Counted from the first letter of the stretch, positions 25,708 to 37,426 are shown. The stretch is 64,000 bases of DNA from Ilex aquifolium (GCA_951799425.1 OX637409.1:12434960-12498959); one strand, 5' to 3'. Made by a program: numbers and translations. Notes: a model not told the origin generated them from the sequence alone.

Positions 25708-26590
25708 TTTTCCAAAAATTTGAAATTTTCAAAATGCTTAGCCATGCTTTTGGGCTTTGTTTTCTTTGGTTCCTATGACATAAATGGACATAAATGGAGG
25801 TATAATTGACCTTGTGGATGGTAAATCCGATTAAAAGCATGTGAATGACGTGGTGTCGGGTTATACGACTATCACGAGTATTTCCGCGGGTTGACGGATG
25901 GTCAACGGTTAATAAAGGACCCCCGGAAATTGGGGTGTCACAGCTTTTGCCAAACACAATTATATTAATCCCTCACTTTCTACGAATCAATCAAACACCG
26001 AGACACCATTAGTTGAATGATATGAGTCGATTTGGCATACCCATTGGAATGAACTCTATGGATTAGCCAACCCTCTTTTTACTTGCATATTTCTCGAAAC
26101 ACAAATCGCCAAACTTCAAATCACGTTTTTTTCCCTTTACAAATCACCATTCGAAAATACTTAACATTTCCTTCCCTGAGGAGACAACCTTAGAATAACC
26201 ATTCCAAGTAAAATACGATATTGCAAGTCTCTCTATGCTTGGGAAGCACTTTTGCACACCCACACACAGGTTTTTGTTCATCAACACACGATTTTCCCCA
26301 TTTAATTCATCGAACCCGAGGGAAAGTGAAACTCACTAATTTCTATAAGCCATATACATATAATCCAGGTTCAAGGGTTGGAGATTAGGGAAAACCCATC
26401 AAGCATGGCCCAAGGCTACCATCTAGAAATCACACCCCCTTACTTAAAATTTGCTAGTCCCTAGCAAACAAAATGTAAAAAGCAAGCAAACAAAATAAAC
26501 ATATACTAATTTCGCAATTGCATTTAGCATATGCAATAAGCCTTTAAACACCTAGGTGATTCCTAGTGGACGAGTTTTGTCTCGTGAAGG

Positions 26591-28445
26591 TGATGAGCAC
26601 ATAATATTGCATATTTGAAGGGCTCATTACATACATTTTAACTCAACTTTTGCATTTAAGTACTTAGAGTTAGCCAAAATTATGAATAATGTTGATATTT
26701 TGATGTTGCAAGTTTTTATTGCTTAAATCATGTATTTTAGGACATTGCAACTATGTTGGATGTGTGGTGAAGGCATGGATACAATACATGAAGAATTGGA
26801 GGCTTAAAAGTGAAGAAATCAAGAAGGCATTGGTGCTTGGGAACAAGGGCACCAGCTGCAGCAACAATTGGAAGCACTGCCTCGGAATTCCTCCATTTTT
26901 ACCATGATCTACTCAGAATTTGGAAACGTTCAAAACATGAAAGTTGTAGATATGGGTGTCTTCTGTTTGGTGTCAAAATTTCAGCCCAATCCAACGGTTA
27001 GAGCAAGAGTTATGCCGATTATACCGAAGGTGGTCCAGTGCAGAAAAATAGTACCGGTACTCGGTACCGGTACCAAATGGTACCGGTGCCTAGTACCGGT
27101 ACTCCGGACCTTCTGGTCGCGAAAACAGCCTGTAACTCAACTTTGAGGCTTGGGGGTCCCACCTACACTTCTCCCACGCCTATCCCAACATTTCCTTACA
27201 CATTTACAGGCCTCCTACACTCAAGTGGAAGACTTTAAAGGCCAATGCATTAAAGGAGGAATGGGGGGAAGTGGGCTGCCAGGGCTATGATCTCCTAGCC
27301 TGTCAAGCCATCCATTCAGCCCTCTCTTGATGGGAGCTCGTTCACACAGCTAGGGGGGAGCCTCTTGGACGTTTTGGCATGTCTCTACACTCCATATATT
27401 TCAGCATTCACAACACATTGGAGGGTTGGCTACCTAAGCTTAGTTTTAGTTCCATGTAGAAGATAATGAATAGTGTAATGTAAGTTTATGTTTTTGCATT
27501 TTCCTTTCCATTTCAATTGTTGTAAGCTTTAAACTTCTTGTAATCTTCATTCCTTGCACTTTAATCTTAGTTGTTTCAAGTTTATTCCAAGTTTACTTGC
27601 ATGTTTTAGATTTCACCATTGTTATATAAGTGTTCTTCATTTTCAAGCTTTGAAATGGGTTTTGAATATTTTTCTTCTTAGTTTAAGTTTTCTTGCATTG
27701 AGTTAAGTTTTAATCTTCATTTCTTCTACATGTCTATTTACATTATGCTTGTCTTGCATTTTTAATATGAGTAGCTAGGATTTAAGTTGGTTAATCCAAG
27801 GGAAAATTCCTCTTGGGAATACCATTTTCAACTCTTCTTCATTCCTCCCTTTAGAGTCAAATGGTTCGGTTTGACGGGGTTGAGAGTGGATGAGTTGGTG
27901 AGCCTTTGATATTCCGTAGGCCTAGTCACGGTTTATGCTTAGATACTCACCAATCTCGTTCCTAGCTTCTCCCGAATCAATCGTTCATCCATGCTCAATC
28001 GGAGGAAGGCTTTGAGTTGATTTGGTATTCCCATTGGAATGAACCCTTTGGATTAGCCAACACTTGCTTTCTTGCATTTTCATTTTGAACAAAACTCACC
28101 AAAACACAAATACAAGATTTTACACTTTCTTTTCACTTTTGCAAAATCACTTTCACAAAACTCCCTTTCCTTCCCTGAGGAGAAGACCTTAGAATACTCT
28201 TCCAATTAAAACACCGACAACGAAAGACTCCTTGCGATTGGGAAGCGCTTTTGTTCACACCCGCATTTCATTCCACATCCATTTTGTTCATTCCACATTC
28301 ACATCCATTTTGTTGTTGTTTCCTATCTTCTTGCATCATCCGGAGGGAGAGTGACACTCCCCCATCACTATATGCCACATACACACATTGAGGGTGAGGG
28401 TGATGTTTAGAGGTTAGGAAACAACAACGTTTTTCCAATCAATCA
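26591..28445 (+). mobile_element. Solo LTR of family B (plus) nested in element O
   Basis: 1855 bp, TGATGAGCAC to CAATCAATCA, with perfect target duplication GAAGG at 26586-26590 and 28446-28450. It is inserted head-on relative to its host element. It is clearly similar to, but distinct from, the LTRs at 28523 and 33750, so it comes from another B subfamily member. It carries a GGTACCGGTACC array at 27050-27103. Confidence 0.92.
27050..27103. promoter_or_regulatory. GTACCGGTAC palindrome array, solo B LTR
   Basis: Four cores of TACCGGTA type in about 50 bp (GTACCGGTAC, GGTACCGGTACC, GGTACCGGTGCC, GTACCGGTAC), about 460 bp into the LTR. A TATA-like CATATATTTCAGC lies about 290 bp further on, which would place the array in U3. 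Confidence 0.6.
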
Positions 28446-28522
28446 GAAGGTACCTACAAACTTCTTTTCCTCATATCCAATATTTAAAATATATGCCCTT
28501 ATCCTAACTAGCACTGGGATGT

Positions 28523-30376
28523 TGATTGATGGGAAAACGTTGTTGTATCCTAACCTCTAAACATCACCCTCACCCTCAATGTGTGTATGTGGCTTATAGT
28601 GATGGGGGAGTGTCACTCTCCCTCCGGATGATGCAAGAAGATAGGAACAACAACAAAATGGATGTGAATGGAAATGTGATGAACAAAATAGATGGAATGA
28701 GATGCGGTGTGCACAAAAATGCTCCCCAATCGAAAGGAGTCTTTTGTGGTCGTGTGTTTTACTTGGAAAATATTCCAAGGTCGTCTCCTCAGGGAAGGAA
28801 AGGGAGTTTTGTGAAAGTGATTTTGCAAAAGTGAAAAGAAAGTGTAAAATCTTGTATTTGAGTTTTGTGTTTGGTTTGTGAATGAAAATGCAAATAAAGC
28901 AAGTGTTGGCTAATCCAAAGGGTTCATTCCAATGGGAATACCAAATCAACTCAAAGCCTTCCTCCGATTGAGGATGAATGAACGATTGATTCGGGGGAAG
29001 CTAGGGACGAGATTGGTGAGTATCTAAGCATAAACCGTGACTAGGCCTACGGAATATCAAAGGCTCACCAACTCATCCACTCTCAACCCCGTCAAACCGA
29101 ACCATTTGACTCTAAAGGGAGGAATGAAGAAGAGTTGAAAATGGTATTGCCAAGAGGAATTTTCCCTTGGATTAACCAACTTAAATCTAGCTACTCATGC
29201 TTGAAAGGAAATACATTAATGTAAATGGAAGACATGTAGAAGAAATGAAGCATGGAACTTAACTAAATGCAAGAAATCTTAACTAAGAAGAAAGAAATAC
29301 AATACCCATTTTAAAAGATGAAATGAAGAAAACTTGAAGCAACAATGGTGAAATGAAGAACATGCAAGTAAACTTAGAATAAACTTGAAACAACTTAGAT
29401 TAAAGTGCAAGGAATGAAGATTACAAGAGGTTTAAAGCTTACAACAATTGAAATGGAAAGGAAAATGCAAAAACATAAACTTACATTACACTATTCATTA
29501 TCTTCTACATGGAACTAAAACTAAGCTTAGGTAGCCAACTCCTTACAAATGAATGGAATGCTGAATATAATGGAGTGTAGAGACATGCCAAAACGTCCAA
29601 GAGGCTCCCCCCTAGCTGTGTGTACGAGCTCCCATCAAGAGAGGGCTGAATGGATGGCTTTGACAGGCTAGGAGATCATAGCCTGGGCAGCCCACTTCCC
29701 CCCATTCCTCCTTTAATGCATTGGTCTTTAAAGTCTTCCACTTGAGTGTAGGAGGCCTGTAAATGTGTAAGGAAATGTTGGGATAGGCGTGGGAGAAGTG
29801 TAGGTGGGACCCCCAAGCCTCAAATTTGAGTTACAGGCTGTTTTCGCGACCAGAAGGTCCGGAGTACCGGTACTAGGTACCGGTACCATTTGGTACCGGT
29901 ACCGAGTACCGGTACTGTTTTTCTGCACTGGACCACCTTCGGTAGAATCGGAATAACTCTTGATCTAACCGTTGGATTGGGCTGAAATTTGGATTCAAGA
30001 TAGAAGACACCCAGATCTACAACTTTCATGTTTTGCAGTTTTTCAAATTCTGAGTAGATCATGGTCAAAATGGAGGAACTCAGAGGCAGTACTTCCGAAC
30101 GATGTGGCTGCTGATGCCCTTGTTCCCAAGCACCAATGCCTTCTTGATTTCTTCACTTTTAAGCCTCCAATTCTTCATGTATTGTGTCCATGCCTTCACC
30201 ACACATCCATCAAGGTTGCAATGTCCTAAAATCAATTATTTAAACTATAAAAGGTTGCAACATCAAAATATCAACATTATAGTTCAAAACGGCTAACTTC
30301 TAAACACTTATATGCAAAAGTTGAGTTGAAATGCTTGCAATGAGGTCATGAAATATGCAATATTATGTGCTCATCA
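28523..30376 (-). repeat. 3' LTR of the complete B element
   Basis: 1854-bp LTR, TGATTGATGGG to GTGCTCATCA. It contains a GTACCGGTAC array at 29872-29915 and, next to it at about 29950-30090, a conserved block (AACCGTTGGATTGGGCTGAA, then ATCTACAACTTTCATG) shared with other LTR families in this window. Confidence 0.93.
29872..29915. promoter_or_regulatory. GTACCGGTAC palindrome array, B 3' LTR
   Basis: Four palindromes with core TACCGGTA in 44 bp, the middle two extended to GGTACCGGTACC. The matching array in the 5' LTR is at about 35099-35142. Confidence 0.6.
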
Positions 30377-31199
30377 CACCCCCCAACTTAAGCTTTGCTA
30401 GTCCCTAGCAAACAAAATGTAAAAAGCATGCAAACAAAATGAAACATATACTAATTCCGATATTGCATTTAGCACATGCAACAAGCCTTTAAACCCCTAG
30501 GTGATCCCTAGTGGACGAGTTTTGTCTCGTGAAGGTTTCCAATGAAGGTACCTACAAACTTCTTGCTAATATCCAATATTTAAAGTATATTCCCCTATCT
30601 TAACTAGCAATGAGATTTCAATAAAAAAACTATGTTCAAAACATCCTAACTAAAAACACATGCAACACATTATAACTTTAAATGCTATTCTAGAGTATCC
30701 ACATACACATTTCCTTTCAAAACTCATGTGTGTGTGAAATGAACATGTAATTTAAACATTTACACAATGGAGTTCACATTTACTTTGGCCATCCACATTA
30801 AGCTTCGATGCAAAAAAACTCACCAAGGGTGTTCTCTCAAAATGAATAACACTATGATTATCCGGGCATGCTCTCCATGTGTATATGTGAGATGGAATCT
30901 TGTGCACAAAACAAAGTATGCTCACATATAATCCAAAAATGAAGTATGCATAAAAATGAAATAACCTTGGCATAATCTCATGAAAGGAATGCTAGGGCAT
31001 TAGATAGCAAAATCAACTTCTCTTGTTCTTTTAAACGTATGCATCCCCCATGCTTCTCTAGATCTTTTAGGACTTTCATGGGTTGTAATGAGGCCTTGGG
31101 GTGATGTTGTGGTAAGGGAAACGAAGGATATAGGATAACAAAGAGGGTTGTTCCGGGTGAATGACCTTAATCTTAGAAAAACACATCCCTTTTATGGGA

Positions 31200-31430
31200 T
31201 TTTGATTTTCATACCATCACCACACCCTTTGTTTCTTTTTTTTTTTCTTTTCCTTTACATTTTTCCCTTTTCTTTTTCTCATTCTTTTTCTCCTTTTTCA
31301 CTCCCTTTCTCTCCTTTTCTTGGATTTTCATTCTTTTTTTTTCATTGAACTCTTTTGAGTTTCAACATCCTTCATCCCTTTTGTTTGATTTTTCACACCA
31401 TCATTCCTTTTCTTTTATCATCACCCAACT
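31200..31430 (-). repeat. Purine-rich tract (in element sense) of the B element
   Basis: On the plus strand this is an almost unbroken C/T run with a few A. Equivalent tracts occur at about 36210-36380, 48120-48300, 57290-57480 and (plus-strand purines) 63430-63575. The bases vary but the strand bias is kept, so it is not a simple microsatellite. Confidence 0.7.
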
Positions 31431-32362
31431 TAGCACTAGGAACAACCAAGGTAAGATAGATATTTATCATTTTCATTGGCTTGGTTACATGTGTGGCATA
31501 GAAACGAATTCAATTAAGGCTCAATCACGGCACTAGGGATAATATTTTCACAAGAAAAAGGCAAAGGCTCAAAGCATTTCAAAGATGGCCTAAGATCATC
31601 TCTAGATAAGCATAGGAGGAGCATTTTGCGTTTCAAGACAAAGTCAATCAACTACCCAAAAGCACCTAACCAAAACAAACATAATGAGATTATTGAACAA
31701 ATTTAGAATTTGAAAAATTGTTCCTTGAGTAAATGTAAGTTCCCTCCAAACAAGGATTGGCATTAAAGCTCACATGGGTTCTTACTCATCTCCACTATTC
31801 ATGTCAAGCACTCAAACGTGAACTCAATCCGTAAATTGTCCAAATTACACATTCAAGGTGCACAATGGTTGAGTTTGAAAGACAACACATATGTGATACT
31901 CAAGTATAGGATAAACTTCTATAATGTGCTCATGTATTCAAAGTTCAAAATGAAGATCAAGCAATTCACAAATCCCATAACAATTAGGATAAAGGAATAT
32001 AGTTCAATATTGACTATTTTTCACAAAAATTGCCCAAAATTTTTCAAAATTTTCACATTTCCAACTTATTCTATACACAAAGTGGTGGAACATGTGAATG
32101 GTGCACCTCACCCCCCAACTTAAACTATGCATTGTCCTCAATGCACAAGGAATCATGCAATGAAAACAATGAAGGTAAAATGGGAAATGAGATACCCCTT
32201 TTTTTTTTTTATATATATATATATATAAACATAAAAGAGAAAATGAAACACACAAAGCTCATTTACACCCCCCAACTTAGACTAGAACATGGGGGAGAAA
32301 TGCTGGTGATGCCCTCAAAGCAGGTGGAGCAGCATTACAGAGATTGGGTCTGTCAGGCAAAC

Positions 32363-32448
32363 AGTACCGGTACTGGGTACCGGTACTACGATTCCAGTAG
32401 ACTTTTAGTACCGGTACCATTTGGTACCGGTACCGAGTATCGGTACTG
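32363..32448. promoter_or_regulatory. Internal GTACCGGTAC array of the B element
   Basis: Five palindromes or near-palindromes of the same GTACCGGTAC type as in this element's LTRs, with the linker GATTCCAGTAGAC. It lies just downstream of the CCHC gene. In element D the internal array lies upstream of a second gene, so this may be an internal promoter or recognition site whose downstream gene is absent here. Confidence 0.55.
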
Positions 32449-32608
32449 TTCTGCTTTGTCTGCTTTCTGATTCTTAAACAAGCTTTATGTTAAAAACTAA
32501 ACTACAATGATACTCACCATTATACTACAATGACATGAAAAATAAAAATATAACAATAAAAGAGATATAACTACTATGTACATGGAAACAAAACAACAAG
32601 GGCTCATG

Positions 32609-33619
32609 TCAATCCGGCTTCAATTCGGATATGACCCTACGCCCATGGATTTTTTTGATTTTAAAATTTTTTTGTTGTATAAATGCCCTTTCACTCCAAT
32701 CTATCCAACAATACAAAGGATAATGCTTCAAAAATCTCAACCAAACAAAGTTGTAGGCAAGTTTATGCAATACCAACAATGGAGTATGCAATTTGTCTTT
32801 AAAAGTTTCTCCACTCAACTCCATTTCAATGCCCTCCCCAAATTGAAAAATGTGAATCTCAACACCACTCTTAGATGGCAAAATGACATTGGGCTCATTA
32901 GCCTCATGTAAGATAATAACTTCATCAAACTTTTCACAATCAAGAGTGGTGGGAGATTCAACATCAATATGCATTTCATTGGGGTGATCATCCTCAATAC
33001 ATTGACTATGCTCAAAATTTTGTTCATCATGCATAATTATAGCATTAGTCAATGTATTAAGTTGATCTCCAATTTCAGAAAGTTGTTGGGCTACTTGGGC
33101 ATTGAATTCCATTTGACTTTGCATAAACTCGCCTAATTGGGCATTGAATTCCAATTGGCATTGCATAAACACGCAAAAAGTATTTTCCAATGCTTGTTCG
33201 GTTAAGTCCTCATACGTTGGATAATGGCAAAATTCATTTGGTGGTGTGAGATTGGATGGAAAATTATACGGTTCATTCTCCCAACCATAACTCGGATAAC
33301 TCGGTGAAACATAATGGTTGGGGTAGAAGTTTTCGCATGCAAAGTCTTGAACCGGATCATTTAATGGGCATTCACTAGTGAGGTGTCCATTCTCACCACA
33401 AATTTCGCAAACGTATTCAAAATAAGGGGCATTTATTGGGCACTCACTAGTGATGTGTCCATACTCACCACAAATCTTGCATACGTTTTCAAAATAAGAG
33501 GCCATTCTTGGGCACTCACTAGTAATGTGCCCATAGTCATCACAAATCTCACACACTTTTTCATAATATGGGGCATTTGATACATTTTCATAATAAGTAT
33601 AAGACATAATGCAAAACAC
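32609..33619 (-). CDS. B-element protein with three tandem CCHC zinc knuckles
   Basis: 336 codons. Near the N-terminus are three CX2CX4HX4C knuckles (CEICDDYGHITSECP, CKICGEYGHITSECP, CEICGENGHLTSECP) in repeats of about 24 residues. Then comes an aromatic-rich segment (NHYVSPSYPSYGWENEPYNF), a helical Q/M/E-rich part (SQMEFNAQVAQQLSEIGDQL) resembling the C-terminal part of Athila gag, and an acidic region with a basic tail. It is probably a gag-derived RNA- or nucleic-acid-binding protein. It lacks the N-terminal gag fold, protease and RT. Homologues here have one (O) or four (D) knuckles. The first ATG was taken; later ones are possible, since splicing of the leader is not excluded. Confidence 0.8.
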   Translation of the reverse strand: MFCIMSYTYYENVSNAPYYEKVCEICDDYGHITSECPRMASYFENVCKICGEYGHITSECPINAPYFEYVCEICGENGHLTSECPLNDPVQDFACENFYPNHYVSPSYPSYGWENEPYNFPSNLTPPNEFCHYPTYEDLTEQALENTFCVFMQCQLEFNAQLGEFMQSQMEFNAQVAQQLSEIGDQLNTLTNAIIMHDEQNFEHSQCIEDDHPNEMHIDVESPTTLDCEKFDEVIILHEANEPNVILPSKSGVEIHIFQFGEGIEMELSGETFKDKLHTPLLVLHKLAYNFVWLRFLKHYPLYCWIDWSERAFIQQKNFKIKKIHGRRVISELKPD

Positions 33620-33729
33620 AAACTAAAACAAAATATTTACAAAAGAAACGACATACCTTGGCCCGTGATGAAAATCACGAGACTTACCATGCCGCCCAAA
33701 ATCACCCTTTGAACTCAACGCTTTACCTT

Positions 33730-33746
33730 CCCCGGCAACGGCGCCA
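33730..33746 (-). other. Primer binding site, tRNA-Asp (B element)
   Basis: On the minus strand TGGCGCCGTTGCCGGGG, three bases inside the 5' LTR, complementary to the 3' end of plant tRNA-Asp(GUC). This primer is typical of Athila/Tat elements. The same site is at 38363-38379, 44113-44129 (plus), 45359-45375 and 61448-61464 (plus). Confidence 0.9.
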
Positions 33747-33749
33747 AAA

Positions 33750-35603
33750 TGATTGATGGGAAAACGTTGTTGTATCCTAACCTCTAAACATCACCCTCAC
33801 CCTCAATGTGTGTATGTGGCTTATAGTGATGGGGGAGTGTCACTCTTCCTCCGGATGATGCAAGAAGATAGGAACAACAACAAAATGGATGTGAATGGAA
33901 ATGTGATGAACAAAATAGATGGAATGAGATGCGGTGTGCACAAAAATGCTCCCCAATCGAAAGGAGTCTTTTGTGGTCGTGTGTTTTACTTGGAAAATAT
34001 TCCAAGGTCGTCTCCTCAGGGAAGGAAAGGGAGTTTTGTGAAAGTGATTTTGCAAAAGTGAAAAGAAAGTGTAAAATCTTGTATTTGAGTTTTGTGTTTG
34101 GTTTGTGAATGAAAATGCAAATAAAGCAAGTGTTGGCTAATCCAAAGGGTTCATTCCAATGGGAATACCAAATCAACTCAAAGCCTTCCTCCGATTGAGC
34201 ATGAATGAACGATTGATTCGGGGGAAGCTAGGGACGAGATTGGTGAGTATCTAAGCATAAACCGTGACTAGGCCTACGGAATATCAAAGGCTCACCAACT
34301 CATCCACTCTCAACCCCGTCAAACCGAACCATTTGACTCTAAAGGGAGGAATGAAGAAGAGTTGAAAATGGTATTGCCAAGAAGAATTTTCCCTTGGATT
34401 AACCAACTTAAATCTAGCTACTCATGCTTGAAAGGAAATACATTAATGTAAATGGAAGACATGTAGAAGAAATGAAGCATGGAACTTAACTAAATGCAAG
34501 AAATCTTAACTAAGAAGAAAGAAATACAATACCCATTTTAAAAGATGAAATGAAGAAAACTTGAAGCAACAATGGTGAAATGAAGAACATGCAAGTAAAC
34601 TTAGAATAAACTTGAAACAACTTAGATTAAAGTGCAAGGAATGAAGATTACAAGAGGTTTAAAGCTTACAACAATTGAAATGGAAAGGAAAATGCAAAAA
34701 CATAAACTTACATTACACTATTCATTATCTTCTACATGGAACTAAAACTAAGCTTAGGTAGCCAACTCCTTACAAATGAATGGAATGCTGAATATAATGG
34801 AGTGTAGAGACATGCCAAAACGTCCAAGAGGCTCCCCCCTAGCTGTGTGTACGAGCTCCCATCAAGAGAGGGCTGAATGGATGGCTTTGACAGGCTAGGA
34901 GATCATAGCCTGGGCAGCCCACTTCCCCCCATTCCTCCTTTAATGCATTGGTCTTTAAAGTCTTCCACTTGAGTGTAGGAGGCCTGTAAATGTGTAAGGA
35001 AATGTTGGGATAGTCGTGGGAGAAGTGTAGGTGGGACCCCCAAGCCTCAAAGTTGAGTTACAGGCTGTTTTCGCGACCAGAAGGTCCGGAGTACCGGTAC
35101 TAGGTACCGGTACCATTTGGTACCGGTACCGAGTACCGGTATTGTTTTTCTGCACTGGACCACCTTCGGTAGAATCGGCATAACTCTTGATATAACCGTT
35201 GGATTGGGCTGAAATTTGGACACAAAATATAAGACACCCAGATCTACAACTTTCATGTTTTTCAGTTTTTCAAATTATGAGTAGATCATGGTCAAAATGG
35301 AGGAACTCAGAGGCAGTACTTCCAAACGATGTGGCTGCTGATGCCCTTGTTCCCAAGCACCAATGCCTTCTTGATTTCTTCACTTTTAAGCCTCCAATTC
35401 TTCATGTATTGTGTCCATGCCTTCACCACACATCCATCAAGGTTGCAATGTCCTAAAATCAATCATTTAAACTATAAAAGGTTGCAACATCAAAATATCA
35501 ACATTATAGTTCAAAACGGCTAACTTCTAAACACTTATATGCAAAAGTTGAGTTGAAATGCTTGCAATGAGGCCATGAAATATGCAATATTATGTGCTCA
35601 TCA
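33750..35603 (-). repeat. 5' LTR of the complete B element
   Basis: 1854 bp, about 99% identical to 28523-30376 by eye. It carries the GTACCGGTAC array at about 35099-35142. Confidence 0.93.
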
Positions 35604-37426
35604 GATGTCAAAAACAACTTGCTCCGAACACCCGAACCAATCACACATGAGACACATTATAGCCTTAAATGCTATTCTAGAGTATCCACATATACATTTA
35701 TTTTCAAACTCGTGTGTGTGTGAAATGAACATGTAATTTAAACATTTACACAACGGAGTTCACATTTACTTGGGCTATCCAGATTCAGCTTCAATGCAAA
35801 CTCACCAAGGGTGTCTCTCAACAATGAATCACACTATGGTTATCCTGGCATGCTCTCCATGTGTATATGTGAGGTAGAATCTTGTGCACAAAACAAAGTA
35901 TGCTCACATATAATCCAAAAATGAAGTTCATGCATAAAAATGAAACAACCTTGGCATAATCTCATGAAATGAATGCTAGGGCATTAGATAACAAACCAAC
36001 TTCTATTTTTCTTTAAAAGTATGCATCTCTCATGCTTCTCTAGATCATTTAGGACTTTCACGGGTTATAATGAGGCTTTGGGGTGATATTGAAGCAAAAG
36101 AAATGAAGGATATAGGATAACAAAGAGGGTTGTTCCGAGTGAATGACCTTTATTTCAAAAAGATCTCCCTTTTATGGGATTTCTAGGCTAACACCATCAC
36201 TTCACTCTTTGTTTCATTTCTTTATTTTCCTTAACATTTTCCTTCTTTTTTTTTTTTGATCATTCTTTCTTCCTTCACCCCTTTTTCTCCTTTTCTTGTA
36301 TTTTTCATTCTTTTCCGTTCAACTCTTTGAATTCAACATCATTCATCCCTTCTTGTTGAGTTTCCGCCATACTTCCTTCTCTTTTATGATCACTCATACT
36401 TAGCACTAGGAACAACCAAGGTGAGGTAGATTTTTCTCTTTTTGCACTGGCTTGGTCACTTGTGTGGCATGGAAACGAATTTTCAATTAAGGCTCAATCG
36501 TAGCACTAGGGATAAATTTTTTACAAGAAAAAGGCTAAGGCTCAAAGCAAAACAAAGATGGCCTAAGATCATTTCTAAATAAGCATAGGAGAGCATTGTA
36601 TATATCAAGACAAAGTCAATTAACTACCCAAATGCACCTAACCAAAACAAGCATAATGAGATTATTGAACAAATTTGGAGTTTCAATAATTGTTCCTTGA
36701 GTAAATGAAAGTTCCCTCCAAACAAGGATTGACATTAAAGCTCACATGAGTTCTTACTCATCTCCACTATTCATGTCAAACACTAAATGTGAACTCAATC
36801 CGTAAATTGCCAAAATTACAAGTTCATGGTGCACTTATGATTGAGTTAAAAAACAAACAAGTATGTGATATTCTTAGCAATAGGATAAACTTCTATAATG
36901 TGCTCATGTATTCAAAGTTCAAAATGAAGATCAAGTAATCACAAATCCCATAACCATTAGGATAGGGGAATATAGTTCAATATTGGAACCACAATTTTTT
37001 AATATTTTCACATTTTCCATTATTCTATACAAAAAGTGGTCGAAAATGTAAATGGTGCACCTCACCCCCCAACTTGAACCATGCATTATCCTCAATGCAC
37101 AACGAATCATGCAATGAGAAAAATGAAAGTAACATTGGAAATGAGGTACCCCTTTTTTTTTCTTTTTCTTTTTTTTTCTTTTTTTTTAGACACATTAAAG
37201 GGAAAATGAAACACAAAAAAGCTTGTTTACACCCCCAAACTTAAACTCGCACTTGATATTGAATAAGATTTGTTACGATGATGCTCAAAATGATTTGAGT
37301 CCAAATTAGAGAGAGGTAAACAAACTTCATGCTAAAATCTACACTACAACATCATGAAAATAAAAGTTTAACAATAAAATAAATCTAACAACTATGTACT
37401 TGAAAGTAAAACAAAGAGGGCTCATG
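35604..37426 (-). other. Non-coding 3' internal region of element O
   Basis: Resumes O after the nested B element and parallels 30600-32600 of B: conserved blocks, pyrimidine tract on the plus strand (about 36210-36380), and polypurine-like motifs at about 37059-37077 and 37227-37244. Unlike B, I see no palindrome array between these motifs and the gene. Confidence 0.7.

Larger units (their letters stand above)
23402..25942 (+). mobile_element. Solo LTR of family C, copy 2
   Basis: A 2.54-kb unit, TGTAAAACCCGAG to GGGGTGTCACA, with a perfect target duplication GCTTT at 23397-23401 and 25943-25947. It has inserted in the same B LTR as copy 1. A TATA box lies at 23791-23800 and a large ACCTTCCGGAAGGT array at 25314-25707. 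Confidence 0.9.
19732..26405 (+). mobile_element. B-family LTR (plus), split by two family-C solo LTRs
   Basis: Begins TGATGAGCACTTAATATTGCATATC and continues like the start of other B LTRs. It is interrupted at 19912-22527 and 23402-25942, and ends ACCCATCAAGCA at 26405. The three pieces (19732-19911, 22528-23401, 25943-26405) join to a B-type LTR of about 1.5 kb. Flanking AGGCC and TGGCC agree at four of five bases. No internal region of matching orientation is attached, so it is probably an old solo LTR. No palindrome array is apparent in it. Confidence 0.75.
30377..32608 (-). other. Non-coding 3' internal region of the B element
   Basis: About 2.2 kb without a credible gene. In gene sense it holds, from the protein gene to the LTR: a GTACCGGTAC array (32363-32448), two internal polypurine-like motifs (32266-32280 and 32109-32122), a hairpin TGCATTGAGGACAATGCA beside the second motif, conserved non-coding sequence, a long purine-rich tract (about 31200-31430), more conserved sequence, and the LTR-adjacent polypurine tract (30377-30391). 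The same order is visible in element O, in the B element at 59594, and partly in D and G. Confidence 0.75.
28523..35603 (-). mobile_element. Complete non-autonomous B element (LTR retrotransposon, Athila/Tat-like)
   Basis: 7081 bp with LTRs of exactly 1854 bp each (28523-30376 and 33750-35603) and target duplication GATGT at 28518-28522 and 35604-35608. The primer site at 33730-33746 is for tRNA-Asp and a polypurine tract starts at 30377. The 3.37-kb internal region encodes one CCHC protein (32609-33619) and no protease, RT or integrase, so the element must be mobilised in trans. By eye the LTRs differ at about 18 positions (about 1%), roughly 0.4 million years at 1.3e-8 per site per year. 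It looks structurally whole for its non-autonomous type. Confidence 0.93.

Noticed and set aside
28526-28949. ORFs on both strands near the ends of B LTRs (repeated at 33753-34176, 45437-45841 and 61030-61380)
   Set aside because: They fall in LTR ends and recur only because the LTR recurs; they change length between copies and show no protein motif.
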